Under the pieces are notes generated by a model. The model saw only the letters and a list, made by a program, of their open reading frames with translations. It did no database searches and was not told the DNA's origin. The position numbers were made by a program, and so were the translations under genes. A stretch of 64,000 nucleotides of DNA, taken from assembly GCA_014529385.2 (NCBI GenBank), contig CM043952.1, positions 150,257,057 through 150,321,056 on the forward strand, written 5' to 3'. The stretch is from Adiantum capillus-veneris. Taxonomy: Eukaryota > Streptophyta > Polypodiopsida > Polypodiales > Pteridaceae. Every line of letters starts with the position of its first letter. Within the stretch, counting starts at the first letter, position 1. Positions 1 to 11,800 of the stretch are shown one piece after another.

Positions 1-720
1 AGTGCCTCCATTAGCTTAGGAACTATCCTCACTCATGGAACAAGTGTGTCCTCCATGAGGCAATCTGATGGATAGGCTTCCAGCATTGTGATCATGTGAA
101 TGCCTTCAAAAACATCATCCAATCTTTGAACGTACAACCCCAGATAGATGTCAGACTTGTTGGGCTATAATTGAGATGGCAAACAATCCAATTCCTTACT
201 AGTGATGTTTTTCTTTCTCGAGGTAAGACTAGTCACTATAGTAGATGACAAAGGCAACTAGTCTTCATCCAACTGTGGAACATTTCCCAAGGTAAGACCT
301 AGTCGTTATAGCACATAGTAAAGGCAACTAGTCTTCATCCAATTGTGGAACCTTTATCTCTACCATTAGCAGCTCATAATGATGGTTCTTTCAATCATTT
401 TGATTTTGCGAAGCACAATCCAAAAATGAATCACATGAAGATTTGGATGATTTGGAAAAGTCAATTTAGACCTGGATATCTTCATCCCATTGGTTAGGTT
501 AGACTTGTGTCTGAATATCCACCAAAGTTTGAGGAATTAAATATGTACTATCCTCAAGATTCAAAATATTGTGACCCATCTTCTGACAATGATTGCACAT
601 TTTTCATGGTCAAATATTTTGGAGGAGGAATTTTTGCCACCATTCCTTAACATCTTCCAATATTGCCAAGAGATCTTCCTACAAACAAGCATAATGTCTT
701 TGAAAGGATCTCCAATCAGT
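1..720 (-). mobile_element. Ty3-type gag / zinc-knuckle relic
   Basis: This stretch is a diverged, inverted copy of about 50,570-51,030, matched by eye over several blocks (for example the block around 285-400 against 50,740-50,830 reverse-complemented). On the minus strand a broken reading frame shows a zinc-knuckle-like C-x2-C-x4-H motif near 580-600. Stops and frameshifts are frequent, so no protein is made. The copy runs off the left edge. I infer the gag region of a Ty3-type element because its plus-strand partner carries a canonical CCHC knuckle. Confidence 0.5.
221..358. repeat. Two-copy tandem duplication, 69-bp period
   Basis: The block starting AGGTAAGACTAGTC at 221 is repeated with changes from 290. 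Both copies contain ACTAGTCTTCATCCAA. The related copy at 50.7-50.8 kb carries the block only once, so the duplication is specific to this copy. Confidence 0.75.
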
Positions 721-726
721 ATATCA

Positions 727-955
727 TGTTGGAATTAGGGTTAGAAGAAAACACACACAGCTTGGAGAAGACGAAGGAAGCTCAAGGCACATAACAAAGA
801 GTGTATTACTTAGTGTAAAATGGAAAGATAGATAGCCCTAGAATGATGGGTGTATATACAATGGCATAGGGGGAAAAACCTCCTTTTGAGGGAAAAAATG
901 CCCCAACGGTCTTAACTATGTTCACAAACATCACTACCACATGTATATGGTAACA
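727..955 (-). repeat. 3' LTR of the minus-strand Copia element
   Basis: Read on the minus strand the segment begins TGTTACC and ends CCAACA, the TG...CA boundaries of an LTR. It is directly preceded by a polypurine tract (TCTAGGGGGAATT). It lies just downstream of the Copia RNase H frame. No matching 5' LTR was seen above 3.8 kb, so the element is 5'-truncated. The LTR abuts the gag relic at 1-720, suggesting insertion into it. Confidence 0.6.
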
Positions 956-2455
956 AATTCCCCCTAGAGTGATGCGGTGAATGAGACATGGCACATAGAG
1001 TAAAGGGAAGTGCCATACTCTGAGGACATGATCAGTCCACAAAGGGGAGTAGGCCCAAAGATTTTTGGAAAGATTCAAATTTCTCACGAGACAATGCCTT
1101 TGTGAAAAGGTTTGTATGAAAAGATTTGCAAGGTTGTCCTGTGTTGGCGCATAAACCAAGTTAATCTGTCGTGCTGAGAGCCTCTCCCTAACATAGTGGT
1201 AATGCACCTCAATGTGCTTTGTGCAAGCATGAAAGTCTGGTTACCACCAATGTGCTCTGAAGGTCAGTGTAGATAATGTTGGTAGTGTCCTGTCCAACAC
1301 CCAAATCATTCATAAGGCATCTGAGCCATACACACTCAATCGTAGCTATGAATATTGCCCTATAGTCAGCCTCACAACTAGAACTGGCCATATTAGGTTC
1401 CTTGTTACTCAACCATGATATACATTAACTACCAAGCATGAAACAAACACCACTTGTGGACACTCGCATGTCAAAACAGCCAGACCAATCTGAGTCCAAA
1501 AAAGCATGTAAGTCTGGCAAAAATGATCCCCCCTTTGGGTAAAACAAGACAAGATGTAAAGTACCACTCAAGTAGCGGAAAATCCTCTTGACACCCTGCC
1601 AATGCTTAGACCTTGCGCTATGCATAAATCTGCTTATCTATGAGATTGCAAACTAAATATCCGACCTCCTGTTGCGTACATAAATGAGGAAACCAACAGC
1701 ATTTTGGTAAAGAATGAAGACTCAATTTCAAAACTATTTCCATGGGAGTGGTAATAGGTTTTCAATCCTCAAGTCCAAACTTACATATAGCAATGTCTCT
1801 ATAGTAACTTTTTAGACACAAAGTAGTACCACCATCACATTGCTTAAATTGTATACCCAAGTAATGATGCAACAGCCCCAAATCTTTTATCTTGAAAGTA
1901 GTATTTAAATCAGCCTTAAATTCAGCAATATGTCTCCCATTTGGTTCAATGATTAGCAAATCAACCACATAAAGAACCACAATGAGAAGTACATCACCCT
2001 CACACCTACATACAATGTGCTTTCTGTTATACTATTACAAAAGCCTCGTTTGACCAAATGAGTGTCAACCTTCTCATACCAAGCACAAGGAGATTACTTC
2101 AACCCATACAAAGCTTTCTTACATTTGCACACTTTATCGTCTTGTCCTTTCTTGAGAAAACCACGAGTCTACATTACACAAACTTCCTCAAATATGTCAC
2201 CATTCAAAGAAAGCAGTAACAATGTTGGATTTATGTACATCCCAACCAAAATGAGCTGCCAATGCACATAGAAAACGCACACTAGTCATACAACAAGTGG
2301 GAGAAAAAGTCTCTTCATAATCTATTCCTTTTTGTTGTGCATAACCTTTTGTAACAAGGTGATCCTTATGCTATCAATCTCACCATCCGACTTGCGTTTC
2401 AACTTGTAAACCCGCTTTATACCAATGGCCTTTTTGCTAAGAGTCAAATCGGCTG
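956..2455 (-). pseudogene. Copia reverse transcriptase and RNase H, degraded
   Basis: Minus-strand frames carry in order the reverse transcriptase start (IGIKRVYKLKRKSDG, about 2,390-2,440), the palm region (about 1,760-1,980, with LYVVDLLI where Copia has YVDD), the connection (RIFRYLSGTLHLVLF, about 1,550-1,600) and RNase H (SSSCEADYRAIF and IYTDLQSTL, about 1,280-1,390), ending HYHYVRERLSARQINLVY near 1,150-1,200. Several frameshifts and stops separate the pieces. The altered YVDD motif alone would abolish polymerase activity. The 5' neighbour of this piece is inverted (2,456-3,425). Confidence 0.85.
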
Positions 2456-3425
2456 AAAATGTTTCAAAATATATTATGGGCACCCTCTGTTCCGATCAAG
2501 GGGGGGAGTATATGTCCCATGAATTTAATGCATTTTTGACTAGTTGTGGGATAAAACACCAATGTAAAGTGCCTTATACACCTGAGAAAAATGGTGTTGC
2601 TGAGAGGAAAAATAGGTCACTTATGGAAATGGCACGATGTATGGTCAAAAGTCAAGCTTTGCCGCATTTGTTTTGGCTTGAGGCCATCATGTGTGCCACT
2701 TATGTACTAAACAGGTGTCCTACAAAATCTTTGCAGTCTATTACTCCATATGAAGCATGGCATGATAGAAATCCTTCTATTGAGCACATGGGTGTTTTTG
2801 GCTATCTGGCATATGCTTTGGTGCCACAAACACATCGCAAAAAATTGAATGATAAGGCTGTCAAATGTATTTTTGTTGGTTATAGTGCTGAAAGCAAAGG
2901 TTACAGGTTGTACCATGTGCAAACAAAGTGTATCTTGGTCTCAGAGGATGTTGTGTTTGTGGAAGATCCTATTCAACCCTTGTTGTCATACAGTAGAGAT
3001 AGTAATGTCAGCTCATAGGACACTTTGTTGCCTCTTTTCGATGGTGGAAGTTCAAATGTAAATTCCAATGAGGCGAGTGCACAGCCTATGGGGGTTTCTA
3101 AAAATGTTATAGATAAGCCTATTACTGATGAAGATGTACATGATGTACTTGATGAGGAAAGGACTGAGAATGAGTAGGCTAGAGGTATGCGTAAATGGCT
3201 GGTGCATACTTTGCGTGACAGTAAATTGGATTCACCTTTGTCTAGTTGTCCTCGTTCAGGTTTTGTCCATGCATCTTATGCATTAGATTGTTATGCTTTG
3301 GCTATGTATGTCTATCTTACATGAGGTTGAGGAACCTCTATCTTTGGATGAAGCATATAATTCATAAAATTGGATGGCTACCATGCAATCAAAATATGAT
3401 GCACCTATAGAAAATGACACATGGA
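2456..3425 (+). pseudogene. Copia integrase to RT start, inverted segment
   Basis: The plus strand carries the second half of a Copia integrase core (CSDQGGEY with the second Asp, about 2,482-2,510; PYTPEKNGVAERKNRS with the catalytic Glu, about 2,572-2,620), its C-terminal part to 3,018, then a linker with stops and the very start of the reverse transcriptase (ENDTW, about 3,409-3,423). The flanking Copia pieces on both sides are on the opposite strand. They are missing exactly these domains, so this is an in-place inversion of part of one element. Confidence 0.8.
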
Positions 3426-3770
3426 CAGCTAGAAATTGTTTGAAGCACATAGATACCTCAAGCTTGTCTTTAAGCAGAAATACCCATGCATTCCTGGACT
3501 AATCATCAATGAAAGTAACAAAGTAAAGGTAATTTCCCATGGATGGAGTTTGCATGGGCCCACAAACATCACTATGCACAAGCTGCAACCTGCATGTGGC
3601 CCTAAGTGAACCATTCTTTGGAAACTTCAAATGTTGTATCTTACCCAAAATAAATCCTTCACAAACATGTTTGACGGGTGCTTCAAGAGGCGGCAAAGAA
3701 GAAATCGTATCAAATTTTTGGAAATGTTGATCTATCCACCTAGATTCCCTTAAGATGCCATACCAAGACC
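3426..3770 (-). pseudogene. Copia GAG-pre-integrase and integrase N-terminus
   Basis: The minus strand reads LPPLEAPVKHVCEGFILGK (zinc-binding HHCC end of GAG-pre-integrase, about 3,640-3,696), then LVHSDVCGPM with the first catalytic Asp and YFVTFIDD (about 3,499-3,590). It breaks off at CFKQF, close to 3,425. Frameshifts split the frame. It is the upstream continuation of the minus-strand Copia element. Sequence above 3,770 is no longer recognisable as this element. Confidence 0.8.
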
Positions 3771-4330
3771 GGATATCAATAGAGGTGGATATACGGTCAA
3801 TGAAGGACCAAGTGCACCACCACTATTCCCATCATATCCGTATCTAAGTGAAGGTTAAGGACCAACCGTCAGACTGACTACAACAGAGTTACCTCATGGA
3901 GAAAGAGTAAGGATTGAGAGAGAGTTTTGAGAAGACCCACCTGTTGTGAGACTCTTACAAGGATATGAACTAGAACTTGTAGGTACTTCATTCACGTGAT
4001 CACAAACATGTGAACATGTCAATAACATGAGTGATCATGTTTCAAAATACGTGACCATGTTAACTATTCACGTGACTTCCCCTTAACCTATAGAAATCAT
4101 CCAATTCGGTAAGCTTGTTGGGATTCTTTTATTTCTTAATGAGCTAGAGTTAGGGTTCACATAGTTTCCTAGTAAGCTCATCAAGAAAAGCACATACCTT
4201 GGTGGGGTTTTGGTGGATTTCCACATCACCATTTATTGGCCTTTTTGTGATCACGTTAATAGTGATTATGTGAATGTGATTATAAAAATTATGATCACAA
4301 GAAATTTTACGTGATCACGTGAATATTAAA
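3771..4330. other. No gene; clusters of GTGATCACGTGA-like palindromes
   Basis: No protein-coding frame is supported. Two clusters (about 3,990-4,080 and 4,240-4,325) are rich in overlapping CACGTG and TGATCA-type palindromes, including a perfect 12-bp ACGTGATCACGT at 4,309-4,320. They could be diverged tandem repeats or part of an LTR. Confidence 0.5.
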
Positions 4331-4750
4331 TCCCTCCTTAGTCTAGAAGATGAAATCAAATAAGAACCTAGGCATAGTAGAAGGTCTAAAGCAAGAGAAG
4401 GATTAGGTGAGTCTATGGCTAGACTTATAGACAATCGGCGAGTTAGATAATCCCAAGTTCAAAAATAGGTAAACAAGAAATACTCCGAAGATAAAGATCT
4501 GAGAGATCACGTAGCGACTTTCAGAAGAGTAATTAGAGAATATGAAGTTTTGAATTTTGCAACACAGTTTGCGGGATTTGGACCGACTCTGGAAGATGAT
4601 GCGGCTACATGGTTCAACTCAGTGGAAAGACAATATTTTAAGACTCTAGATAAGATGTTTGAAGAATTCATTGAAGGATTCTTGCAAAAAGGCATAGCTC
4701 ACAATACGGTCTTGCAAACAAAAGTATTGGTAGATTTGGGGCCTAATTGA
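4331..4750 (+). pseudogene. Retrotransposon gag fragment
   Basis: Broken plus-strand frames end in an open stretch (4,550-4,750) reading FAGFGPTLEDDAATWFNSVE and FIEGFLQKGIAHNTV. This matches the capsid-type gag domain of plant LTR elements (the A-x-x-W-F and F-x-x-x-F-x-x-K pattern). Upstream pieces (DKDLRDHVATFRRVIREYE) are out of frame. No zinc knuckle or protease follows, because a CA repeat and unrelated DNA begin at about 4,780. Confidence 0.65.
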
Positions 4751-4796
4751 TTGCGTGAGCAAGGAGGTAGAAGGGAGTAGCTATGGACCAAGCATC

Positions 4797-4819
4797 CACA
4801 CACACACACACACACACAC
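4797..4819. repeat. (CA)n microsatellite
   Basis: About eleven CA units directly after the gag fragment. Confidence 0.95.
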
Positions 4820-5246
4820 CCAACAGTCATCAGTTTTTTACAACTCGTCAGACCTGGCAGGCAAAGTTTTTGACAGGGCCTTGTGTGCAAGGGGCTACTC
4901 CCACCAAAAGCCCCCACTCACCCGACTCTTGCACCACCAACATCACACACTAAAGAGACAGAGAAAGATAGCGAGAGAGTGAGAGATACCCCTCCCAAGG
5001 GTCTATCCACAAATTATACAATTTACATCTTTATATGATTTTCAATATACATCAGAGTTGCAGAAGCGTTTGCATAGGGGAGGAGTTCTCAATGCCCAAC
5101 CAAGCATGGATATTAGGCCATGAGTCGCATTGCATCCAGAGGCACCTAGCAACTAGTGCTACCCCTGAATGGGTGTTATGAATAAAATCGTAATCAAGGA
5201 AAATCTAACATTGTGGAGGGTGAATATATGTGTACACCACATTGTC

Positions 5247-5250
<4 letters not shown>

Positions 5251-5294
<44 letters not shown>
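5251..5294. repeat. (GA)n microsatellite
   Basis: Uninterrupted GA dinucleotides, about 22 units. Confidence 0.95.
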
Positions 5295-5298
<4 letters not shown>

Positions 5299-5464
5299 AA
5301 TGGAGGGTGAAATAGAGTGCACAGAGACATGAGAGAATGACAACAGAGGATCTTTAAATGCCCCATCTAAATGAAACAGGAAACCATGTATTAATGTGAT
5401 GACAAAATTTGGGTATATCATAACATCAAAAAAAGTTTATGACAAAATAACTAGCAGAGCACCG

Positions 5465-5640
5465 GACCCTGTGTACACTTTACTATGGACAGAGAGAATT
5501 TCACTTTGTTGAGAGCGAGTAGGGGTGTAGGGGTGCATGTGTGAAGTTCCGACCCTGTGTACACTTTACTATGGACAGAGAGAATTTCACTTTGTTGAGA
5601 GCAAGTAGGGGTGTAGGGGTGCATGTGTAGGGGTGCATGC
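5465..5640. repeat. 86-bp tandem duplication with partial third copy
   Basis: The block starting GACCCTGTGTACAC at 5,465 is repeated at 5,551 almost unchanged. A short GGGGTGCATG piece and another GACCCT at 5,652 suggest a third, decayed start. Confidence 0.85.
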
Positions 5641-6263
5641 AAAACAGCTCCGACCCTTAGATCGACCATAAACCATAACTTCACACATGCAAAAAACAAC
5701 TCGTGCACCCCTACACGCGTAAGTAAACCCGATTATGGAAGGATTAACAACTCGCATACCCAAGGTGATAACGGAGACCTAAATACATTTATCATTAATT
5801 TTAATCAAGCATTTCAATTGGCTAAGTGGGTTTGCCCATCCGGTGAATCTATATAGTGGTTCTCCAAGGAGCCTGGGTTCCAAAATTTTGACAGTGCAAT
5901 GGGCAACAAACTATTTTTTGACCATATCTCTTAACTTGTGCATGATTTTTGCATGACACCAAGAGAGAAAAAAATTTAAATGATGTTTTTTATCTCTGGT
6001 TTAAAGGGTTTGGGCTGATTCATAACAGTTTGTGAGTTATGACCAAAATAGTGTCCCTAACGCTTTTATGACGTGAAACAAAAAGCGCTTTGTATGCACG
6101 CACCTGATTGTAAACACATCATGAGCATAAATTAGAGTGTTAAACATGATAAAATAATCATGGGGTAACTTCATACATACTCAAAAAATCTATACATGCA
6201 CTTATATATGAAAAAAGAATCACTGAGAGGGTGTCCACTCAGAAAAACGACATATTGAGAGAG

Positions 6264-6611
6264 ATGATGATGGCTATGGAGTTTAGAGCTTCTCACCGTG
6301 CTTTAACATTGATTAGGGACATCAAAAAGCTTCTTGATTTTCAGCAAGAGAGCGGTGATGAGAGCTACATAGAGGTGTTCACCACGAGAGCTTTTGAAGA
6401 GCACGTACACCGTGAAACGAGAGGAGATAGTAAGCAAGTAGAGAGAGAGTATCCTTCTTCTTCTTCTTCTTCTTCTTCTTATTCTTCTTCTTCTTCCCGT
6501 AAACGAGAGAGAAGAGCTTATGCAGATGGTGATGAAGAGCTTGCACCACTCTGTATAATAGGTACGTATTACCTTGCGGTAGTAGACGAAACAGACGGCA
6601 CTGAAAACTGA
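6264..6611 (+). CDS. Hypothetical small ORF with polyserine tract
   Basis: The first in-frame ATG is at 6,264 (the open frame extends upstream only through non-ATG codons). It would encode about 115 residues: a helical, charged N-terminus, a serine tract produced by a TTC microsatellite (about 6,452-6,501), then RKRERR and an acidic end. I recognise no family. It lies between transposon relics with no visible promoter or splice context. It could be a chance frame through a microsatellite or a decayed exon. Confidence 0.15.
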   Translation: MMMAMEFRASHRALTLIRDIKKLLDFQQESGDESYIEVFTTRAFEEHVHRETRGDSKQVEREYPSSSSSSSSYSSSSSRKRERRAYADGDEELAPLCIIGTYYLAVVDETDGTEN

Positions 6612-7460
6612 GCACTGTAGATGATTTTATAGGCACTGGGCAAGGCTAAAGTGAGCCCCAAGGAAAAAACTAGCGCTACCTTCTCAGCTAAGAATAGCTG
6701 CACAGATTTTGGGACTTTTCTTAAAACAAGACTTGGCTTTTGGTGGTCAAGTCTCCCACTTACCATTCAATTTTAACAATAAAACTGACCAATTGAACAA
6801 TATCCGGCCAACTAATGAAACCGTGACTAGACTATGCCGCATCGTGATATCCCAACATAATTTTGACTTTTTTGTACTGCCCCTGCATATTTACGATACT
6901 GCTTTTTATTAAAAAAATTCTAGTAAAGTCTCGTTTTTCTCCGTGTGGTCATTTTAAAATCCGACAGAGACTAAAATAAATATTTTTATGTTTAGGTCAT
7001 CCTAAAAAGAACATTGCTTTTCAAAATCGCCGAAAAGTTAAAAATAGTGCAAAAGAAAATAAAAAAGAAAATTTTTTTAAAATTGAACCACGGGTTCCCC
7101 TTGTCCACCGAAATAAGAAAGCGGACTCGCTTAATAAGCACAAAAAATCATGAAAATCTAAAAAGAGCGTGAAAAGCACTCAAAAAGCAGATTTTTACAA
7201 AATTAAATCATAGCTTCCCCGGAACATGTAGGTTAAGGATCCGCCGACCTTGCTTTTTGCAAAAAAGCACCTAAAAGCATAGAAAAGCTAGATTTTCTCA
7301 AACTGAACGTAACGTCTGACCTACTGAAACATGGAAACGACTTTGCTTTTTACTTTAGAACCTTACAATACTGCCAATTAAGCATCTTAAATCAAAATTT
7401 GACAAGACGGATATTAGAATCTATTTTTTTAATTTTCAAACGAGACCCAAATTTTGGGGA
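6612..7460. other. AT-rich spacer with degenerate ~100-120-bp repeats
   Basis: No gene seen. Diverged repeat starts occur at about 7,080 (AAATTGAACCACGGGTTCCC), 7,200 (AAATTAAATCATAGCTTCCC) and 7,299 (AAACTGAACGTAACG). Each is followed by several AAAAGCA-type motifs. Confidence 0.5.
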
Positions 7461-8811
7461 TCTTATGGAGAGAGCACAATTTGAGAGCTGTGAGAGAGAC
7501 ATATTTTCTCCAAAGAGAGCAAGCAAGAGAGCTTGATTGAGAGCAAGCGTGTGAGAGTTTGAGAGAGTGAGAGAACCGAGGTGTGAGAGTGAGCGTAAGA
7601 GAGAGAGAGAGATAGCAGATTTTTCATCTCTGTATCAAGAGACTCATGTCCTACGGTAGGAGGCGGCATTGACATTAGTGTTTTGTTGTTCCGACATTGA
7701 TTTTGACAGCGTGTTTGCGCCTTGGCTTCAATTTCCTCACCGGTGGATTTTGACATCCAACTCGACTCCGATCTTTCTACAAACGACCATTTTTCCACAC
7801 TCGATTGTGCTTGTGAAGTGTGCGGGTGAGGTACCTCTACCATAGAGGAGTGACATCCTTCATCGGCATTGAGCGCACCGATCGGACTTTACTGCATAGT
7901 TTTCAGCTATGACACTCTCCGCAGCTACTCGACTAGCTCATTTTTGACTGGCTGCGGAAATCGGCACATATCTACACCGACACGCAAGTTACAGGGGGCG
8001 TCTGAGCCCGTTTACACACAGATTCTCCAGGTTTCTAGACACTTATAGACATCACTTTTCAGGCGACTTTGGCAGTCATTTTGACAGCAGTTTCTCTGCA
8101 GATAGATGCATTGGAAGATGCATGTTTACTTTAGCACACCATAGTTCTATTGAGCTCTTATGAGAGAAGATATCCCCGCAGGGAACACTTTTATTGCATG
8201 CATCAATTTCTGGCGCCCTTTTGAGCGCACTCACTCATGTACGTTGAGTTGCGGACACTGCCTATTGTACTTTGTGTGCATCCATTTTTTGGCTATTTTG
8301 GTGGTTTTCCTGGCCGTTTCTGAGACTTGGACTGGAAGAGCCCTTTCTGAGATTGTGGCTTGTCCTTTTGTGTCTGCTTTAGCCTTTGGAGGGTCGATAG
8401 CATAAGGTTTTCTTTGATGGGGTATTCTTGAATAGTGAGATACCTTCGGTGATACAGATAGCTAGAGTTTCCACTTGCAGTACCCTCACCATAGGATATG
8501 TATCTGGATAGTTTCTTGTGCTTTTGACGCCAAGTTGGCGGTCACACAGCAGTGGTTTTGAGTAGTTGATGCCCAGTGGTTCTTTTGAGCAATTTATGCG
8601 TTTTTTGAATTGAGTTTTGACTCCTCATACAAAGGAGACTCTGGTGGATTTTTCTTGCGAGTCCATTTTATGCATTCTTGGCACGTCTAGTTGTTCTTAC
8701 ACAGTGATTTTACTACCCTTGGTTGAGTTTTTGCTCCTATTCTAGGGGAAACTCTGTCAATATTGTCCCAGGCAATTCGACGTAAAGTTTTTCGCTACAT
8801 TATTTTGAATC
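7461..8811 (+). other. Leader region upstream of the plus-strand Copia gag
   Basis: No supported gene. The stretch leads directly into the Copia gag ATG at 8,812, so I read it as the element's untranslated leader. I could not find a 5' LTR matching the 3' LTR at 12,673, nor a clear initiator-tRNA primer site. A GA-rich run lies at about 7,590-7,612. Confidence 0.4.
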
Positions 8812-11800
8812 ATGGTTGCAATTAGTGCTTCTGAAAGAGAAGAGTACTACATCAAGAAGTTTGATGGCTCAAACTTTGTCATTTGGTGGCAGCGTATGCA
8901 AGATGTTTTGATCAACAAAGGCTTGATAGCACCCTTGCGTGCAAGAAGAGAGTGTGCATACACTAATGATGAGTGGGATGACCTGAATGAGTGTGTTATG
9001 GCAACCATTCACATCCATCTTGGTGAGTCCATTTACTTTACAATAATGGATAAGACCAATGCCAAAGATTTATGGGATGCTCTATGTAGGGCTTGGGATG
9101 GCAACAATGCCTTGAACAAGGTTTTCTTGATGAATTGATGCGCATGAACATGGAAGAAGACAATAATGTTAGTTCTCACTTAAACAAGTTCAACAATGTG
9201 TATTCACAACTTACTTCAAAAGTTCTCAATTTTGATGAAATGAAGGCCATTTTCTTGCTATGTTTGCTATCATCATCATGGGATACCTTCAACACAGTCA
9301 TAAGCAATTTTTCACCCAATGGAAAGTTAGTTTTTGGTGATGTTGCTAGTGCGTTTCTCACTGAGGAGATTTGACATCAATCTCTTGATGCGAGTGGACA
9401 TGGTGATGCATATGTGGCTGGTGGCAATCATGACAAGCAAAGGTATCGTGGTCATAGCTGCGGTAATTCACAGGATCATAGGCAAGGTTGTAGCAAGAGT
9501 CACGGCAAAGACATACAAAATGTAGAGTGTTACTACTGCCATAAAAAGGGACACCTGAAGAAAGATTGCTACACAATGCAACGTAATAAGGGCAAAGAGA
9601 AAGCAAAGTCTGACAAACCTAAAACCAGCGTGAAAATTGAAAAGCTTAATGTGGTTGAGTATCCACTCATTGAGAAAAGATTCTGACGTGCCAATGATGT
9701 GTCAATTTTCACATTGGATTTGAGTCTTGATGCATTTTTAGCTCTTGACGAGTGTTATGCGCATAATTGGATTGTCGACTCATGTGCTAGCTTTCATGTG
9801 ACTCCTCACAAGGAGTGGTTTTCTACATACACTACCACACATGGCACAGTGAAGCTAGGCAATTCTTATGAGCTTGATATATGCGGTGTGGATAGCATCA
9901 AGTTTTCTATGTGTAATGGCATTGATTTTATGATGCATAATGTCAGACATGTACCCAAATTGACAAAGAGTTTGGACAGCTGGATGATTTGGGTTACACT
10001 ACCATATTTGATCATAATTCTTGGATTATCAAGAAGGGAAATTTGTTCATGCTTAAAGGCCATAAGTCTGGCTTATTGTACTCACTTTATATCTCTTCTG
10101 TGAAAGAGAATTCTGTTTGTGTAGCTGAGATGTCCTTTACAAAGTTGTGGCATAGCCGGCTAGGACATATGAGTCAAAAGGGAATGAAAGTCTTGCTGTG
10201 TTTTGGTTATATCCCTATGCTAGATTGCTCTAACTTCTCTTTATGTGAGCATTGCATCTATGAAAAATAGACTAGGTTGACATCAATGCCTTTGGACAAG
10301 GAGTTAGGGAGTCCTCTAGATCTCGTTCATAGCAACTTGTGCGGACCTATGCCAGTCAAGTCTCTAGGGGGAGTGTTATACCTCCTAACATTCATAGATG
10401 ACTCTACTAAAAAGGTGTGGGTTTATCTCTTGAAGCAAAAGAGCAACATTTTTAGTGCCTTTCAGAAGTTCTTAGCATTGGTAGAGAACCAATCGGAGAA
10501 AAGCTTAAAGCTTTGCGCAGTGACAATGGAGGTGAGTACATCTCCTCTGAGTTCTAGGACTTTTGCAGTTAAAGAGGCATTAGAAGACAGGGATGGGAAA
10601 ACAGCCCAATTATGATAGGTTACATGTATTTGGGTGTGAGACATTTTCACATGTGCTAAAAGTGCTTAGACAAAAGCTGGACCCCAAATCACACAAATGC
10701 ATCTTCATTGGATATGGTGTGGATGGAGAGATGGGATATCGTCTCTGGCACCGGAATCTAAGAAGGTTATATGCAGCTCACAGGTGATATTCAATGAGTC
10801 TAAGATGCATAAAAATCCAATGAAAGACATTGAGTATCCCAAAGTACGATTTGAGGATATTTCCTCATCACCAGTTACACAGAATGTTGGACGTGCTAGT
10901 GATGCACCTTCCACTAGTACACACACACATGTTGCTCCAGAGAGAGTGGAATTTAGTAGTCAGGAACTTTGGAGATCTACTCATACATCTCATGCACCTA
11001 AGCATTTTGAGCCAAGATTGGACTATTCTACTAGTCACTAATTGTGGTGAACCCACATGCTACAAAGAGGCCATTCAAATGGATGATAGTGTGAAGTGGG
11101 AAAAGGCTATGCAATCTGAGTATAGCTCGATCTTAGCAAATGAAACTTGGGATTTGACAGAGTTACCAGCAGGTAAACAAGCCTTGCCATGCAAATGGGT
11201 GTACAAGAAGAAGTATATCACAAATGATGCCGAGTCTAACTATAAGGCAACATTGGTTGCAAAAGGGTTCAAGCAAATGAAAGGCGTGGATTTTGATGAA
11301 ATCTTTTCTCCGGTGGTCAAGATGACTACATTGCGTCTTGTGCTTGGTCTAGTAGCCACCCATCGAGGACTTGGAATTGGTTCAAATGGATGTGAAGACA
11401 ATGTTTCTTCATGGGGATCTTGAAGAGGATGCCTATATGAAATAGCCAGAGGGTTTTGCGATAAATCCTAAGAAGCCAACATGGGTAGAACTGGTGTGTA
11501 GACTTAAGAAATCTTTGTATGGATTAAAGGAAGGCTTGTGGCAATGGTACATCAAGTTCGATAAGCACATTTAGTCACATGGTTACGTACGGAGCCAAGA
11601 GAATCACTGCTTGTACACAAAGAGGTTGAATGATGGTTCCCTCATCATTATGATTCTATACGTGGATAATATGCTCATAGCCAAGAAGTCAAAAGATGAG
11701 ATTGCACTTCTCAAGGATGCCTTAAGCAAGAAATTTTCTATGAAGGATTTGGGCAATGCACATCATTTTCTTGGTATGTATATCAAGAGAGATCGCAAAC

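Larger units (their letters stand above)
4820..6263. other. No gene seen; repeat-bearing spacer
   Basis: Short frames here are not supported by any recognisable motif. The stretch contains a GA microsatellite and an 86-bp tandem duplication, listed separately. Confidence 0.6.

Noticed and set aside
6231-6263. GTG start for the polyserine ORF
   Set aside because: Nuclear plant genes start at ATG; the first in-frame ATG is 6,264, and even that ORF is weakly supported.
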